Shown here: piece by piece, positions 39,827 to 50,317 of the stretch
How positions within the stretch are numbered: position 1 is the first letter of the stretch
Layout: each line of letters begins with the position of its first letter
Assembly (NCBI RefSeq): GCF_017916325.1
Contig: NC_090161.1
Coordinates: 979,501 to 1,043,500, forward strand
Direction of reading: 5' to 3'
Origin: Leishmania martiniquensis
Taxonomy: Eukaryota > Euglenozoa > Kinetoplastea > Trypanosomatida > Trypanosomatidae
DNA length: 64,000 nucleotides
Made by a program: the position numbers and the translations under genes
The notes under the pieces: generated by a model
Told to the model about the DNA's origin: nothing
The model's database searches: none
Seen by the model: the letters and a program-made list of their open reading frames with translations, nothing else

Positions 39827-42367
39827 ATGCTTGCATCAACAGGCACAGGCGCAGACGTTCCGACAACGATGGAGGCTGACAGCATGTGGCTCCAGAAGAG
39901 CATAACCCTCCCCGACCCGATTCCAGAGGCGGAGGCCGAGGCGGACGCGCCTGCGCCACTGCTTGTACCGACAACCGCTGATACTACGCCCCCCACAACG
40001 AGCAAGGCGCCACCGGAGGATCTCCTGCCACCTCCTTCCCAGCCTGCCTTGGAGGTGAAGACGGCGGGTGGAGGGGAGATGGACTTGACGAAGATGGTGC
40101 TAGAGACAGGAAGCTTCCTGCGCGCGTCTGTGCAGCGTCCCTCCATGCGATACCCGAGTCGGGCCTCCGTTTCCAGCTCGGCCTTTATTTCAGCACTGGA
40201 GTACGATGAGCTGCGGGCGCGCTATTGCCAGGTGAAGCGAGAGCTGCTAAAGCTGTCGGACATTCAGAAGGACCTAGACTTTGCCCGTTTTGAGCTCACG
40301 CGCTCCCAGGAAGAGGTGAAGCTGCTGCGTGAGAGCAACCGCAGCCTCAAGCAGGAGGTGGAAGAGTACGCGCAGCGGGCCGACAAGGAGCACAAGGCAC
40401 GCATGTCGCTGGAGTCAAAGATGTCCTCTGAGGGGGCCACTCGCACGGAGGAGGTGGATTTCTTGAAGAGGACAATTGACGAGCTGCGCGAGGAGAACGC
40501 TAAGCGACTCGATGATTTGGCAGCGCAGCAAGAGGGCGAATTTCAGGCACGCCTGCAGTCCATGCGGGAGGAGCTGGCTGGCGCGGCCGAGGAGGTGACA
40601 CGGCTCACCGCGCAGGTGACGCAAGCACAAAAGGCTCGAGAGCTGTCAGAGTCGAAGCTGACGGCCATACTCGCTGACTTGGAGAGGTCTAGGGCTGAGG
40701 TCAGCGATTGCACGGCGCGAATTGACGCGCTTCAGAGGGAGAGCCGGGCACTGGAGCAGCAGCACCGTGACTTCGTGCAGCAGCAGGAAAGACGAAGTTC
40801 GGCATACCTCGAGGAGCAAAGGGCGCTCAACGAGGAGCGTATGCATCAAATGGCAGAGTCGAAAAATGCCGCTATCGCCGAGCTGCAAGAGGAGCTGCAC
40901 GGCTGGAAGGAGAAGGCAAAGGCAACGGCAGAGGAGCTGGCTGCCGCACGCCACGCAGTCGCCGAACTGCAGGAGGAGATGAGGCAACTAAGCGCTGATC
41001 GTGCCAAAGAGATGCGACGCCTCGCCGAGGAGCATCGTCTTGCTTTGTGTGAGCACCAGCTCCAGATGGATGCCGCAATCCGCGAGGCACGTGGAAGCAA
41101 GATGTCTGTCGAGGAAGAGGCACAGTCCCTACGACGCCAGGTTGCCCAAGTGTCAAGTGAGCTCTCCACCGTGGCTGGCGTGCTGGCGCAGCGTGAGCGA
41201 CAGCTTGCTAAAGCAGAGGAGGAGCTGGGGCGCATCAGGGACCGCTGCGCTGTGGTGGAACAGGAGAACGTCCAGCTGGCAAGCGATGCTCAGCTGAACG
41301 CCGAGGCTGCCGAGGAAGCTGCAGAGCGGGTGGAGCGGCTGATGAAGCAGAACAGCGATATGGAGGAGGAGTTCTCCAAGGACCTGCGCGATGCCAAGGA
41401 TCGCATCCGGGCACTGGAGACGACGCTGATGCAAAGCAAAGGCGAACTCTCAGCGCTTCGGAAGGAGCAGATCAAGTCTGCGGACGACGGCCTCGCTGCT
41501 ACCCGGGACCTTCGCGCCCAGGTAGAGGCGCTCATGGACGAGTGCACGGCGCTAAAGGCACAAGCGGGAGAGCGCCGCCGATTTGAGGAAATGGCGCGCG
41601 ACTACCGTCAGCGCTTCGAGGCGGAGAGGGCAAGAGCCGGGACTCTCGAAGTTGAGCTTTCCGCTGCAGTCGACAGATGCACCGCAGTGGAGGCCAAACT
41701 GGAAGAGCGGTCGCGGCGCGTTATTTCGCAGGCACTGTCGCGCTCGCCGATGCAGTCCCTCCATGCGAATGCGACGGCTGCGTCGCTCTCCCGCCACGGC
41801 AAGCACCGCAGCGTTTCCTCTGGTCAATCGCACACAACCACTGGAGGCAGCTCCGTGAAGCGCGCACGCACGGAGGACGCCCGCGTCTTTGCCATAAGCG
41901 GGTTCGACGGCAACAACGTCCTACTCGCTGTGAAGCAGTTGCCGAACGTCGCGATCGCGGAATGCAAGTCGAACATGCCTGTGCCGTCCAACCTCACGCA
42001 CCTCATTACTAATGGCCAGCTCACGATCAAGCTTCTCACAGCGCTGGTGCGAGGCTGCTGGGTGCTACCGGAATCGTACGTGGTAGACTCTTTGAAAGAG
42101 CAGAGGTGGCTGCGTGAAGAGGACTATGGCTTCCAGCACGAGGAACCGCCGCTGCTAAAGAAGCGTATCGCTGTCACGGAGGCGTTCATATCCTGCAAGC
42201 ACTACAGCACCGCTAGCCTGCTGCTGAAGGAGGGTGGTGCGATCCTCGTCGATGACCCAGAGCAAGCGGAAATTCTTCTGTGCACAAACACCGAGACGCG
42301 CAGCACCAAGAACGGGTGGAACTGGGAGAAGATGGTCGAAATGATCTACCCGCTCAAGATTCAATAG
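39827..42367 (+). CDS. Long coiled-coil protein with C-terminal BRCT domains
   Basis: 846 residues from the ATG at 39827; a GTG at 39815 is in frame but not preferred. The first 120 residues are Pro/Glu/Thr-rich and disordered. Residues about 124-635 are an almost continuous coiled coil (ELRARYCQVKRELLKLSDIQ, EEVKLLRESNRSLKQEVEEY). A Ser/Thr/His-rich linker leads to about residues 682-846, which fit one and probably two BRCT domains: VFAISGFDG starts the first, GCWVLPESYVVDSL carries its conserved tryptophan, and KKRIAVTEAFISC starts the second. Tandem BRCTs bind phosphoserine peptides in DNA-damage and mitotic proteins. The kinetoplastid kinetochore protein KKT4 also ends in a BRCT but, as I recall it, is shorter and lacks so long a coil. 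Confidence 0.9.
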   Translation: MLASTGTGADVPTTMEADSMWLQKSITLPDPIPEAEAEADAPAPLLVPTTADTTPPTTSKAPPEDLLPPPSQPALEVKTAGGGEMDLTKMVLETGSFLRASVQRPSMRYPSRASVSSSAFISALEYDELRARYCQVKRELLKLSDIQKDLDFARFELTRSQEEVKLLRESNRSLKQEVEEYAQRADKEHKARMSLESKMSSEGATRTEEVDFLKRTIDELREENAKRLDDLAAQQEGEFQARLQSMREELAGAAEEVTRLTAQVTQAQKARELSESKLTAILADLERSRAEVSDCTARIDALQRESRALEQQHRDFVQQQERRSSAYLEEQRALNEERMHQMAESKNAAIAELQEELHGWKEKAKATAEELAAARHAVAELQEEMRQLSADRAKEMRRLAEEHRLALCEHQLQMDAAIREARGSKMSVEEEAQSLRRQVAQVSSELSTVAGVLAQRERQLAKAEEELGRIRDRCAVVEQENVQLASDAQLNAEAAEEAAERVERLMKQNSDMEEEFSKDLRDAKDRIRALETTLMQSKGELSALRKEQIKSADDGLAATRDLRAQVEALMDECTALKAQAGERRRFEEMARDYRQRFEAERARAGTLEVELSAAVDRCTAVEAKLEERSRRVISQALSRSPMQSLHANATAASLSRHGKHRSVSSGQSHTTTGGSSVKRARTEDARVFAISGFDGNNVLLAVKQLPNVAIAECKSNMPVPSNLTHLITNGQLTIKLLTALVRGCWVLPESYVVDSLKEQRWLREEDYGFQHEEPPLLKKRIAVTEAFISCKHYSTASLLLKEGGAILVDDPEQAEILLCTNTETRSTKNGWNWEKMVEMIYPLKIQ

Positions 42368-43744
42368 CTGCTCTAGGCATTCATCGCGCACAGCGCCGGC
42401 AGACCTCCACGCATCGAGATTTCAGGTGTTCATATCCTCATCAAGCGCCTCCCGTCACGTACCGTGGTGCTGCCCACTGCTGACACGCGCTGCTGAGCAT
42501 CGATTCTTCAACGTTTCTTCTTTTTTTTTCCTCGCTCAGACTGCCCTGAACGCATGATTAGAGTAAATTTCGGGGTGTTGTGAGAAGGACTTTGGACCAG
42601 ATTGGTTTTACCCTCGATTCTTCCCCACCAGAACCCCTCACAAGGGTGCAGGCGCACATGCACCCATCCTTGTTGGCAACGTGCTCGCTGCCGCATTGTC
42701 ATAGACGCACGCTGCACGGTTCGGCCGCTCAGCTGTTTGTGTTAGCTTGTGCATGTGCGGTGCCGCGTTTCTGATCATCATAAATTAGATATTTTTATCT
42801 TTTCCGCACCTCGCCCACTGCCGGTCTCTGTGCGCGCGCGCAGTGGCGCTCTCACCTCTGACCGGCTTTTCCCTTCTCGCTTTGTTTCTTTTTTTTTCAA
42901 TGCTCTCCGCTGTCCAGACGCAAAGAAGAGCGAGGAAGGCGCATTCTCGAGAGGGACTTGACGTGGATGCGCTCTCGACCGCCTATGCTGTGACCGTAAA
43001 TGCGATTTCTACTGAGTGGTGCACTACAAGTTGCGTCAGCAACCCTTTTCAGAAGACAATAGCGGCATTCACGACACAGTATTCTACGCGTTTCACTCCA
43101 CGACTCACTACACAAACAGAACCAAGCGTGCGCGTGAGGCAGCAGCAGGCTCCCTTCTGCCATGGCCTCCTTCGCTTACGTCTTGCTCATTTCTTTACGT
43201 GTTGTCGTCGCTCAAGGGGAGGGGAGAATCAGTACCTTAGGCGGACGCATGGACAGGCATACACACACACACGATCGCTCAGCGCTAGTGGACGTGGGCA
43301 AAACTCCTGCTGGTCGTTTACGTGAAGAGCGGCTAGCAGGGGCATTCAGCTCTCCGGGCGCGTGGTTGTGAAGGTCGAGCGACGCATATTTCCAGAGGAT
43401 GGAAGATTCTCGTCGCTTGTCGAGAACTGTGGGAAAGCGATTTGGCTGACGGCGTCAACGGATACACGCGTATTCCGTCGCCTACGCTGCACAGCACGGA
43501 TATGCGTTGCAGCTCTCGTCGCCTCAGCTCTTCTACCCATTACTTTTACTTCTTTTCCTTCCGCTTTGTCCTTCACGGCTACACACGCCTGGTCGAAATT
43601 GCGTACGCCCCCTTTCTGTCGTGTGACGGCGGCACCCTCTCATACGGCCGATGTAGCGAAGTATGCCTGCATGCCCCTCCCCCCTCTATTCTCGAGTCCC
43701 GCACATTCATCTCCGCAGTACGCTCAAAGGTGTGGCGGGCACGC
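42368..43744. other. Intergenic spacer, no gene seen
   Basis: About 1.4 kb. T/C tracts near 42510-42535 and 42885-42900; CA run at 43259-43273. The open frame ahead of the ABC transporter (from 43442) is leader-like. Confidence 0.6.
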
Positions 43745-46700
43745 ATGACGAGAGGAGCCATGCCAGCCGCACGAAAGGCAAAGGCTAGGGATTCTATAGA
43801 GGATGCAAAGGACACGGCGGCAGAAAGGCGGAGGGGGCAGGTGCCTATTTTTACGCTCCTTCGGTATCGCGCTCCCAGCGAGTGGCTCGCTGTCATTGTG
43901 GGCAGCGTAGCCGCCTTCTGCTCCGGCGGGGCAACACCTCTTTTCATGTACTTTTTCGGCCGCATGACAAACAGCGCGTACGACGACGATGCCGGCCCAA
44001 AGGTGACGCGCAGCTTCGCGATGCTGATGACATGCATCGGCACTCTCTCTATGATCCTCGTCTTCATCAAGACTGCCACGTACCAAGTGACTGCGACCCG
44101 TCTTGTCGGCCGCATCAAATGTGCATACTTCGCCGCTGTTCTCAACCAGGACATCGGGTGGCACGACAGACATAAGCCTGGGGAGCTCATCTCTCGCCTG
44201 ACCGGAGACACACGTGTCATTCTCAACGGTGTCAACGACCGCTTCGCCGGCTGGATCGAGAACCTCGGCACGGGAGTTGTTGGCATCGTCTTCGCATTCA
44301 TCTCTAGCTGGGAGCTGACACTCCTAATGATGGGCTCCCTCCCTCTCATTGCTGTGGCGGTGTACTTTCTCTCGGTGGCCTCTGCGCACCACGTGGCGGT
44401 GACGCGCAAGCAGTACGCGGCGGCGAGTGCGATTGCGCAGGAGGTCCTTCACAACATCAAAACGGTGCAAAGCTTCAACCGCGAGATGCATGAGGTGGAG
44501 CGCTTTTCAGAAACTATTGTGGGCTCGCGCAAATCGGGCATCAAGAAGGAGTTTCTCGTGGCGATGGCTGGTGGCTCCGTGATGGGCATCATGCTGTGCG
44601 TCATCGGGCTCGCCTTCATCCTCGCTGCGTACCTCGTCCAGAGCGGTCGCACCGGCGTCGGTTCCGTCTCGGCGTCTTTTCTGACGGTCATGTACGGCGC
44701 TATGGGCCTTGGGCAAGTGTTTCCAGCACTCATGTCCTTTGTGGAAGCGCGCACGGCAGCCCAGCCACTCTTCACGGCCATCGATGAGCAGCCGGTGATT
44801 GACGTGAACGCGCCTGGCAGGGAGGCGACGTTTCGCCGGTGCATTGAGGTGAGGGATATCAGCTTTGCCTATCCGTCGCGTCCCGACCAGTTCATCTTCA
44901 GGCACTTGAGCGCCACGATTCGAAAAGGCCAGAAGGTCGCCTTCTCTGGGGCGACGGGGTGCGGCAAGTCCACCATCATCAGCCTTCTCCAACGCTTCTA
45001 TGATCCCGTGGAGGGTGCCATCTACGTGGATGGACACGATCTGCAAGACGTGGATCTCAGGTCCTGGCGCAGCCGCATTGGCATCGTTTCGCAAGAGCCG
45101 AACTTGTTCTCTGGCTCGGTGCTCGACAACATCCGTACGGGGCGGCGCAGTGCAACCTTTGAAGAGGTTGTTACGGCATGCAAACAGGCTCAAATTCACG
45201 ACACGATACTGACCTTGCCACATGGATACGACACCAACGTCGGTGCACTGGGCAGTCAACTGAGCGGCGGACAAAAGCAGCGGCTCGCCATCGCGCGTGC
45301 CGTCGTGCGCGGTGCCGACATCCTCCTCCTGGATGAGGCGACCAGCGCACTGGACCGGAAGTCGGAGGTGGAGGTGCAGCAAGCCATTGACGATCTCACA
45401 CAGAACAGTCAGATGACTGTAATCACGATTGCGCATCGAATGGCTACCATTCGCAACATGGACTGCATCTTTTTCCTCGACGGCGCGCGCGACGGCGGTA
45501 GCTCGATTGTCGAGTGTGGAACGTACGACGAGCTCCTCCACATGAATGGCCGCTTTGCCTCAATGGTCATGATGCAGGACACCGCCACGGGCAACCTGTG
45601 TACCGTGGTCCACGACACAAGCTTTTACCTTTACGCAAGCGCCCTGGACAAGAGCGCTGGCAGCAGCATCTCATACGAGGGCAGTGGCAGCAGCCGCGAC
45701 TCATGGGAGACGAGCAGCCGTGATTTTCACGAAATAGAAGACCGGTGGAGCCAGTGTGCCACCGTCGACGACGTGCCGTTCGAGCACCGCACCGACTGGG
45801 AGGAGCGGAGGACGCGTGTGTCGATGTGGCGCATCATGAAAATGACGAAGAGTCGCTGGTGGGCGATCGCGCTGGGGTTTTTGGGCTCCATTATCACGGC
45901 CATCGTCTTTCCCTGCGTGGGTCTTATGGTCACCCAGCTGATCAACAGCCTCGGCAGCTACCGCCAGACGCAAGACGAAAAGTTCATGCGTCAGCAGATT
46001 ACTTTGTATGTTATCCTCCTCATCATTTTAGGCGCCGCGTACTTCCTGGGGAGTGTGCTCACAGGTTTCTACGGCTACGCCGGTGAGTACCTGACGTGTG
46101 AGCTGCGCTCAATGCTCTTTCAGCAGATTCTTCGACAGGACCAAACGTTTTTCGACATGCCACGCCGCGACCCCGGTGCTTTGGCCACCCTTCTTTCCGG
46201 CGACTGCGAGGCTGTCCATCAGCTGTACGGCCCTACCCTTGGCTCCCGTCTCAAGTCTGTCTGCGCGCTCGGCGGCGGTATTGCCATTGGAATAATTATG
46301 CAGTGGAAGGTGGCACTCGTTTGCCTGGCGACTATGCCGCTCTTTGTCGGCAGCATCGTCGCGCAGCAAGTCTTTTTCACAGATAGTGAAAAAGTGCGTG
46401 AGAGTGGCATCGACACGGTAGTGAATGAGGCGCTCGCTTCTATCCGCACCGTTACCTCGTTCAGCATGCAGAGTTGGATGGTCAGGAGGTACAAGCGCAT
46501 CGTCAACATCGCAGAGCAGACCGCTGAGCGCCGCTCTGTGCTCATCAGCCTCCTTGCCGGTGTAACGGAACTGACGTTGATGGGATCGATGGCGCTCTCT
46601 TTTTGGTATGGTGGCACACTCATTGAGAAGGGTGAGGCGCATTTTGGCAACGTGCTGGTCGCTGCCATGGCCATCACAATGGGCTCGACGTTGGCAGGTG

Positions 46701-47563
46701 CGGAGGCGGGCAGCTTTGCGACGAAGCTCCGTGATGCGCGGCAGTCATCCAACCGTGTCTTTGCCGTCATTGACCGCGTTCCGGCGGTGGACAGTTATGA
46801 ATATGGGAAAGTCATTTTTGAAGAGCAGGTGGGCATCTCATTACGCAACGTCAGCTTTGCGTACCCGGCGCGCGAGGGCGTGGAGGTGCTGAAAGACGTC
46901 TCCCTCACCTTTCAGGGAGGCTCGTCGAATGGGCTCATGGGACAGACGGGTTGTGGCAAGTCGACCATTGTGCAGATTCTGGCCCGCTTCTACCCGATCT
47001 CATCTGGGGAAGTGCTCGTCAACGGGCGCGATCTCAGCTCTCTCGATCTCGTCACATGGCGTGATCAAGTTAGTATTGTCCTGCAGGAGCCTTCGCTCTT
47101 CAGCGGGACCATCCGCGACAACATCAAGTACTCTTTGCCAGACGCCACAGAGGAGGAGGTGATGGAGGCGGCAAAGATCGCCTGCATACACGATGACATC
47201 ATGCAGATGGACAACGGATACGACACCGAGGTGGGTTACAGAGGCCAGCAGCTCAGCGGCGGGCAGAAACAGCGCGTCGCCATCGCCCGAGGCGTGCTTC
47301 GGTGCCCAAAGCTGCTACTGCTTGATGAGGCTACTAGCGCTCTCGATAACGTCACAGAGACCCGGGTGCAGCACAACCTAGACGAGTTCCAGCGGCGCTT
47401 CAATGTCACCACGGTAGCCATCGCGCACCGCCTGACAACCATCCACCACAGTGACCAGATTGTGCTTTTGGACAGTGGCAAGATTATCGAGCGTGGCACG
47501 CACGCGCAACTCCTGGCGCACGACGGCGAGTATAAATCTCGGTGGGAGCTGGCGCAGCAGTAA
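43745..47563 (+). CDS. Full ABC transporter, subfamily B (MDR/P-glycoprotein type)
   Basis: 1272 residues from the ATG at 43745 (another ATG at 43760), the size of a typical P-glycoprotein. Layout is TMD1 (about 45-330), NBD1, TMD2 (about 700-985), NBD2. NBD1 has Walker A GATGCGKST at 402-410, Q-loop VSQEPNLFSG, signature LSGGQ at 506-510, Walker B ILLLDEATSALD and the switch histidine in IAHR. NBD2 has GQTGCGKST from 1066, LSGGQ at 1170-1174, LLLLDEATSALD and IAHR. Both catalytic glutamates are present, so two working ATPase sites are expected. ABCB exporters move lipids, peptides or drugs outward across plasma or internal membranes; Leishmania MDR1-type members can confer drug resistance. 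The exact orthologue (ABCB2 or ABCB4 class) cannot be told here. The two halves are joined by an acidic, Ser-rich linker. Confidence 0.97.
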   Translation: MTRGAMPAARKAKARDSIEDAKDTAAERRRGQVPIFTLLRYRAPSEWLAVIVGSVAAFCSGGATPLFMYFFGRMTNSAYDDDAGPKVTRSFAMLMTCIGTLSMILVFIKTATYQVTATRLVGRIKCAYFAAVLNQDIGWHDRHKPGELISRLTGDTRVILNGVNDRFAGWIENLGTGVVGIVFAFISSWELTLLMMGSLPLIAVAVYFLSVASAHHVAVTRKQYAAASAIAQEVLHNIKTVQSFNREMHEVERFSETIVGSRKSGIKKEFLVAMAGGSVMGIMLCVIGLAFILAAYLVQSGRTGVGSVSASFLTVMYGAMGLGQVFPALMSFVEARTAAQPLFTAIDEQPVIDVNAPGREATFRRCIEVRDISFAYPSRPDQFIFRHLSATIRKGQKVAFSGATGCGKSTIISLLQRFYDPVEGAIYVDGHDLQDVDLRSWRSRIGIVSQEPNLFSGSVLDNIRTGRRSATFEEVVTACKQAQIHDTILTLPHGYDTNVGALGSQLSGGQKQRLAIARAVVRGADILLLDEATSALDRKSEVEVQQAIDDLTQNSQMTVITIAHRMATIRNMDCIFFLDGARDGGSSIVECGTYDELLHMNGRFASMVMMQDTATGNLCTVVHDTSFYLYASALDKSAGSSISYEGSGSSRDSWETSSRDFHEIEDRWSQCATVDDVPFEHRTDWEERRTRVSMWRIMKMTKSRWWAIALGFLGSIITAIVFPCVGLMVTQLINSLGSYRQTQDEKFMRQQITLYVILLIILGAAYFLGSVLTGFYGYAGEYLTCELRSMLFQQILRQDQTFFDMPRRDPGALATLLSGDCEAVHQLYGPTLGSRLKSVCALGGGIAIGIIMQWKVALVCLATMPLFVGSIVAQQVFFTDSEKVRESGIDTVVNEALASIRTVTSFSMQSWMVRRYKRIVNIAEQTAERRSVLISLLAGVTELTLMGSMALSFWYGGTLIEKGEAHFGNVLVAAMAITMGSTLAGAEAGSFATKLRDARQSSNRVFAVIDRVPAVDSYEYGKVIFEEQVGISLRNVSFAYPAREGVEVLKDVSLTFQGGSSNGLMGQTGCGKSTIVQILARFYPISSGEVLVNGRDLSSLDLVTWRDQVSIVLQEPSLFSGTIRDNIKYSLPDATEEEVMEAAKIACIHDDIMQMDNGYDTEVGYRGQQLSGGQKQRVAIARGVLRCPKLLLLDEATSALDNVTETRVQHNLDEFQRRFNVTTVAIAHRLTTIHHSDQIVLLDSGKIIERGTHAQLLAHDGEYKSRWELAQQ

Positions 47564-50317
47564 CGCAGGTGAGCTCGAAAAGCCGGCAACTACTCTAAGA
47601 GAAACACCCTCGCTCGTCCTCGGCTGTGCACTGCCACAGTTCGATGCCGCTGCTCATATCGTTTAGTCTTGCTGCTATTGCTGCTCGACGCTATGGTTTC
47701 GGAGGGCCTATGTATAGATACCAAGTCCCATCCGAGTGCTGTGTATTCTCTGCAACCATTGCCCATTCAGCTGCTTTTTTTTCGTGTAGCGCGGTTTCAC
47801 CCTTGTTCTGGAGGCCCACGCCGTTGCGCCCCTCCAGACCTCGTTCCAGGTGGCGCCGCTCTCCGCATGGTGTGCGTGTATGTATGTGAGCAGAGACATT
47901 GGCAGGAAGCGTATGCCGCGATAGCATCTCATCGCTCGTCATATTCCTCATTCTTTTTCCAGGAAGCTGCTGCATGCGCGTGCAACTCAGCGTGTCCTCT
48001 GGTGCCTTCCGTCGAATTCATCCCTGGGCCCTTTCTCGTTTTCTGCGCATGCACGAACACATTAGTTGGTGCGCTGCGCGTCTCGTGACTTGCTCGGCGC
48101 CTAGCCGTTTTTTGGTTTCTGCGTGTGCCCTATTGCTTCAGCCCCCGTGCTCGCATCTTCGTGTGTAAAGTCTACACAACGCCCTTTTTCGTTGACATCG
48201 TTTTTGGGCTCTCTCTGCTTTCACTGGCGGCGTACACCGTCACCCTCCTCTCTCCCTTTGTTTGGCGGATGTCTTTCTTTGTATTCTTCTTCCTCTGCTC
48301 ATCCTGTGGCCGTCGGCGCTTAAGGCTGGCCCGTTCTTTGTATTTTTTTCTTTGAGCGGGACATGTGAGTGCAGCCCGCACGACAGCGCCCCAGCTTGGG
48401 AAAGAGAGTACGAATGCTCACATATACGTCCCTTCCCTCGCGTGCAGGGGGTCGGCACAGCCAGAGGGCCGTACCACCACTCTTGAGGCTTGGCGGAAGT
48501 GACATGCACATTTTTCGTTCCCTGTTCGCAGCGTCTTGTCTTGCCTCCGAAACGTGTCGTTTCCGGCAACCAATAAATGTGTTGCCCGACGCATTTGGTT
48601 CAGCAGGGAGGACAGGGAAGGAAAGAGGTTCGCGCGGTCTCGCCCCTCTTTTCCACAGAAACACTCTACGAAAGTTTGTCTGGACAAAGAAGCACCGCCC
48701 AACGAGAACGATGTAAACATGCGCACACTGCTCGAGCATTTGTGAGCCTCTTGGTCGATGCTTTGGGGTGCGAAGATGACTGTGTCTCCACACCTTTGCA
48801 CAGGTCTTCATTCGAGCACCTTGCGCGCGCCCATTGCCATCTTCGTCACAAAACATCTCACTCTGCTCGCTCTGGCGAGCGCCATGATGAAGAACTGTGC
48901 TGTAAATACGCTACGAGCGTGCCGCTGCGGGAGGAACGGTGGAGATGTGTCGGTGTCTCTGCATGGAAAGGTTTGATTTTGGCAGTATATGTTTTTTCCC
49001 CGTTCTCCATTAGCGCCTTTGAGGGGTTTTCATGTATTCTTACAGATGGTGCGCTCCAAGGCCACGTCCTGCACGGATGCGTCGGCTGATTAGCCGGCAA
49101 TGTGCACACCCTGTCGCTTCTCTTATCCAGCATTCGTTTCGGGCTCACTAAGCCGCTGCTCCTCTTTTCGCTTATGTTTCCCCGTTAAGAGTGCCACGGA
49201 TGCGTCCACCTACACTTACCACCGTGCATTTTGCTTCTCCAGTCTCCATTCTCGACGCTTTTGTATACTCAGTCTACATCGCCTTACGCGAGAGACAGGG
49301 GTGTCGAAACAATTGCGGGGCCGCCTCCATCCGTGAGGAGGGTGGTGAAGCAGGGCAGGCTGTAATTTCGTTTTGGGAGCGGACTGCTGTGACCTGTATG
49401 AGCGGTTCAAGAGACGTTCTTCTTCTCTTCCTCGCACCGCTTCTGTCCATGTCGTGCAGGACCTCATCTTCGTCTCTCGTTGTGGTACACGTTGGCGTAC
49501 CGGTGACCATTCACGGCCACCGTAAACAAAATAGAAGCAATGGCGAAAGCAGGCGACTCTGATGATGAGGTGGCAGTCGACGTACCCTTTGCCGCTCGAG
49601 TGACGTGCTGCACCCTCTTGTGATCCTCTCTTCACCTCAGTTTCTTGTGCTCACTTCAAATTGGGACGAGTTGAGCTATTGCGAGCCTTTCTCACAAACT
49701 CACTGCAGGTATCGCGTTGATCTTCGTGAGCTCAGGTCCCGGAACACAACGAGTACATGCCTCTCTCTATATATGTATCTGTGTGTGTAGCAAACGATAG
49801 TGGTAGGCGGAAGTGTCGTTGCTGCAACCGGCAGTCAGTGGCTCCCGTTAACACATCCATAAGAAGAATACTTGATGACAATAGAAAGATCGGCGGAGGG
49901 TGGAACTCGTGCTGGGAATGGGAAGCTGCTCAGTTGACTCGGGTGCGTTGTACAGGGGTGTACACCGTGACTTGATATCTGACATGCTTGAAACGTTGTT
50001 CCGCGGATGCTTTACAGCAAACTTTGGAGAAAATGTGGGTGCTGCTTGAGGCTGAAAAAAGCCCTTCCTGACATATGATGCGGATGAGGTGGGTCTCGTT
50101 CAGTGCAGTCCTCCTATCGAGACGTGATCATTTCAAAGGGGAGGCAGAGAGGTGATAAGACGCCTTGGTCTCGCCTGCCATCTTTAACGTGGCGACGATA
50201 AGAAGGGAGGCGATGAGTCTAGTGGAGACTCTTGCCGCAGGCATGCCTGTTCTTCTCAGGTTATGTGATGGAGCTGGGAAGTCACCTCTCACTCCCCGAA
50301 TATTCGACAGCGCATAG
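47564..50317. other. Long intergenic spacer, no gene seen
   Basis: First part of a nearly 8-kb stretch without an intact gene. T/C-rich and ordinary to about 49.8 kb, then balanced in composition. No tRNA or small RNA gene recognised. Confidence 0.55.

Noticed and set aside
39827..42367. Naming the BRCT protein as kinetochore protein KKT4
   Set aside because: KKT4 as I recall it is shorter and has no coiled coil of 500 residues; only the terminal BRCT is shared.
42843..43325. 160-codon frame with a signal-peptide-like start
   Set aside because: It begins at GTG with no suitable ATG, and it ends in translated CA repeat.
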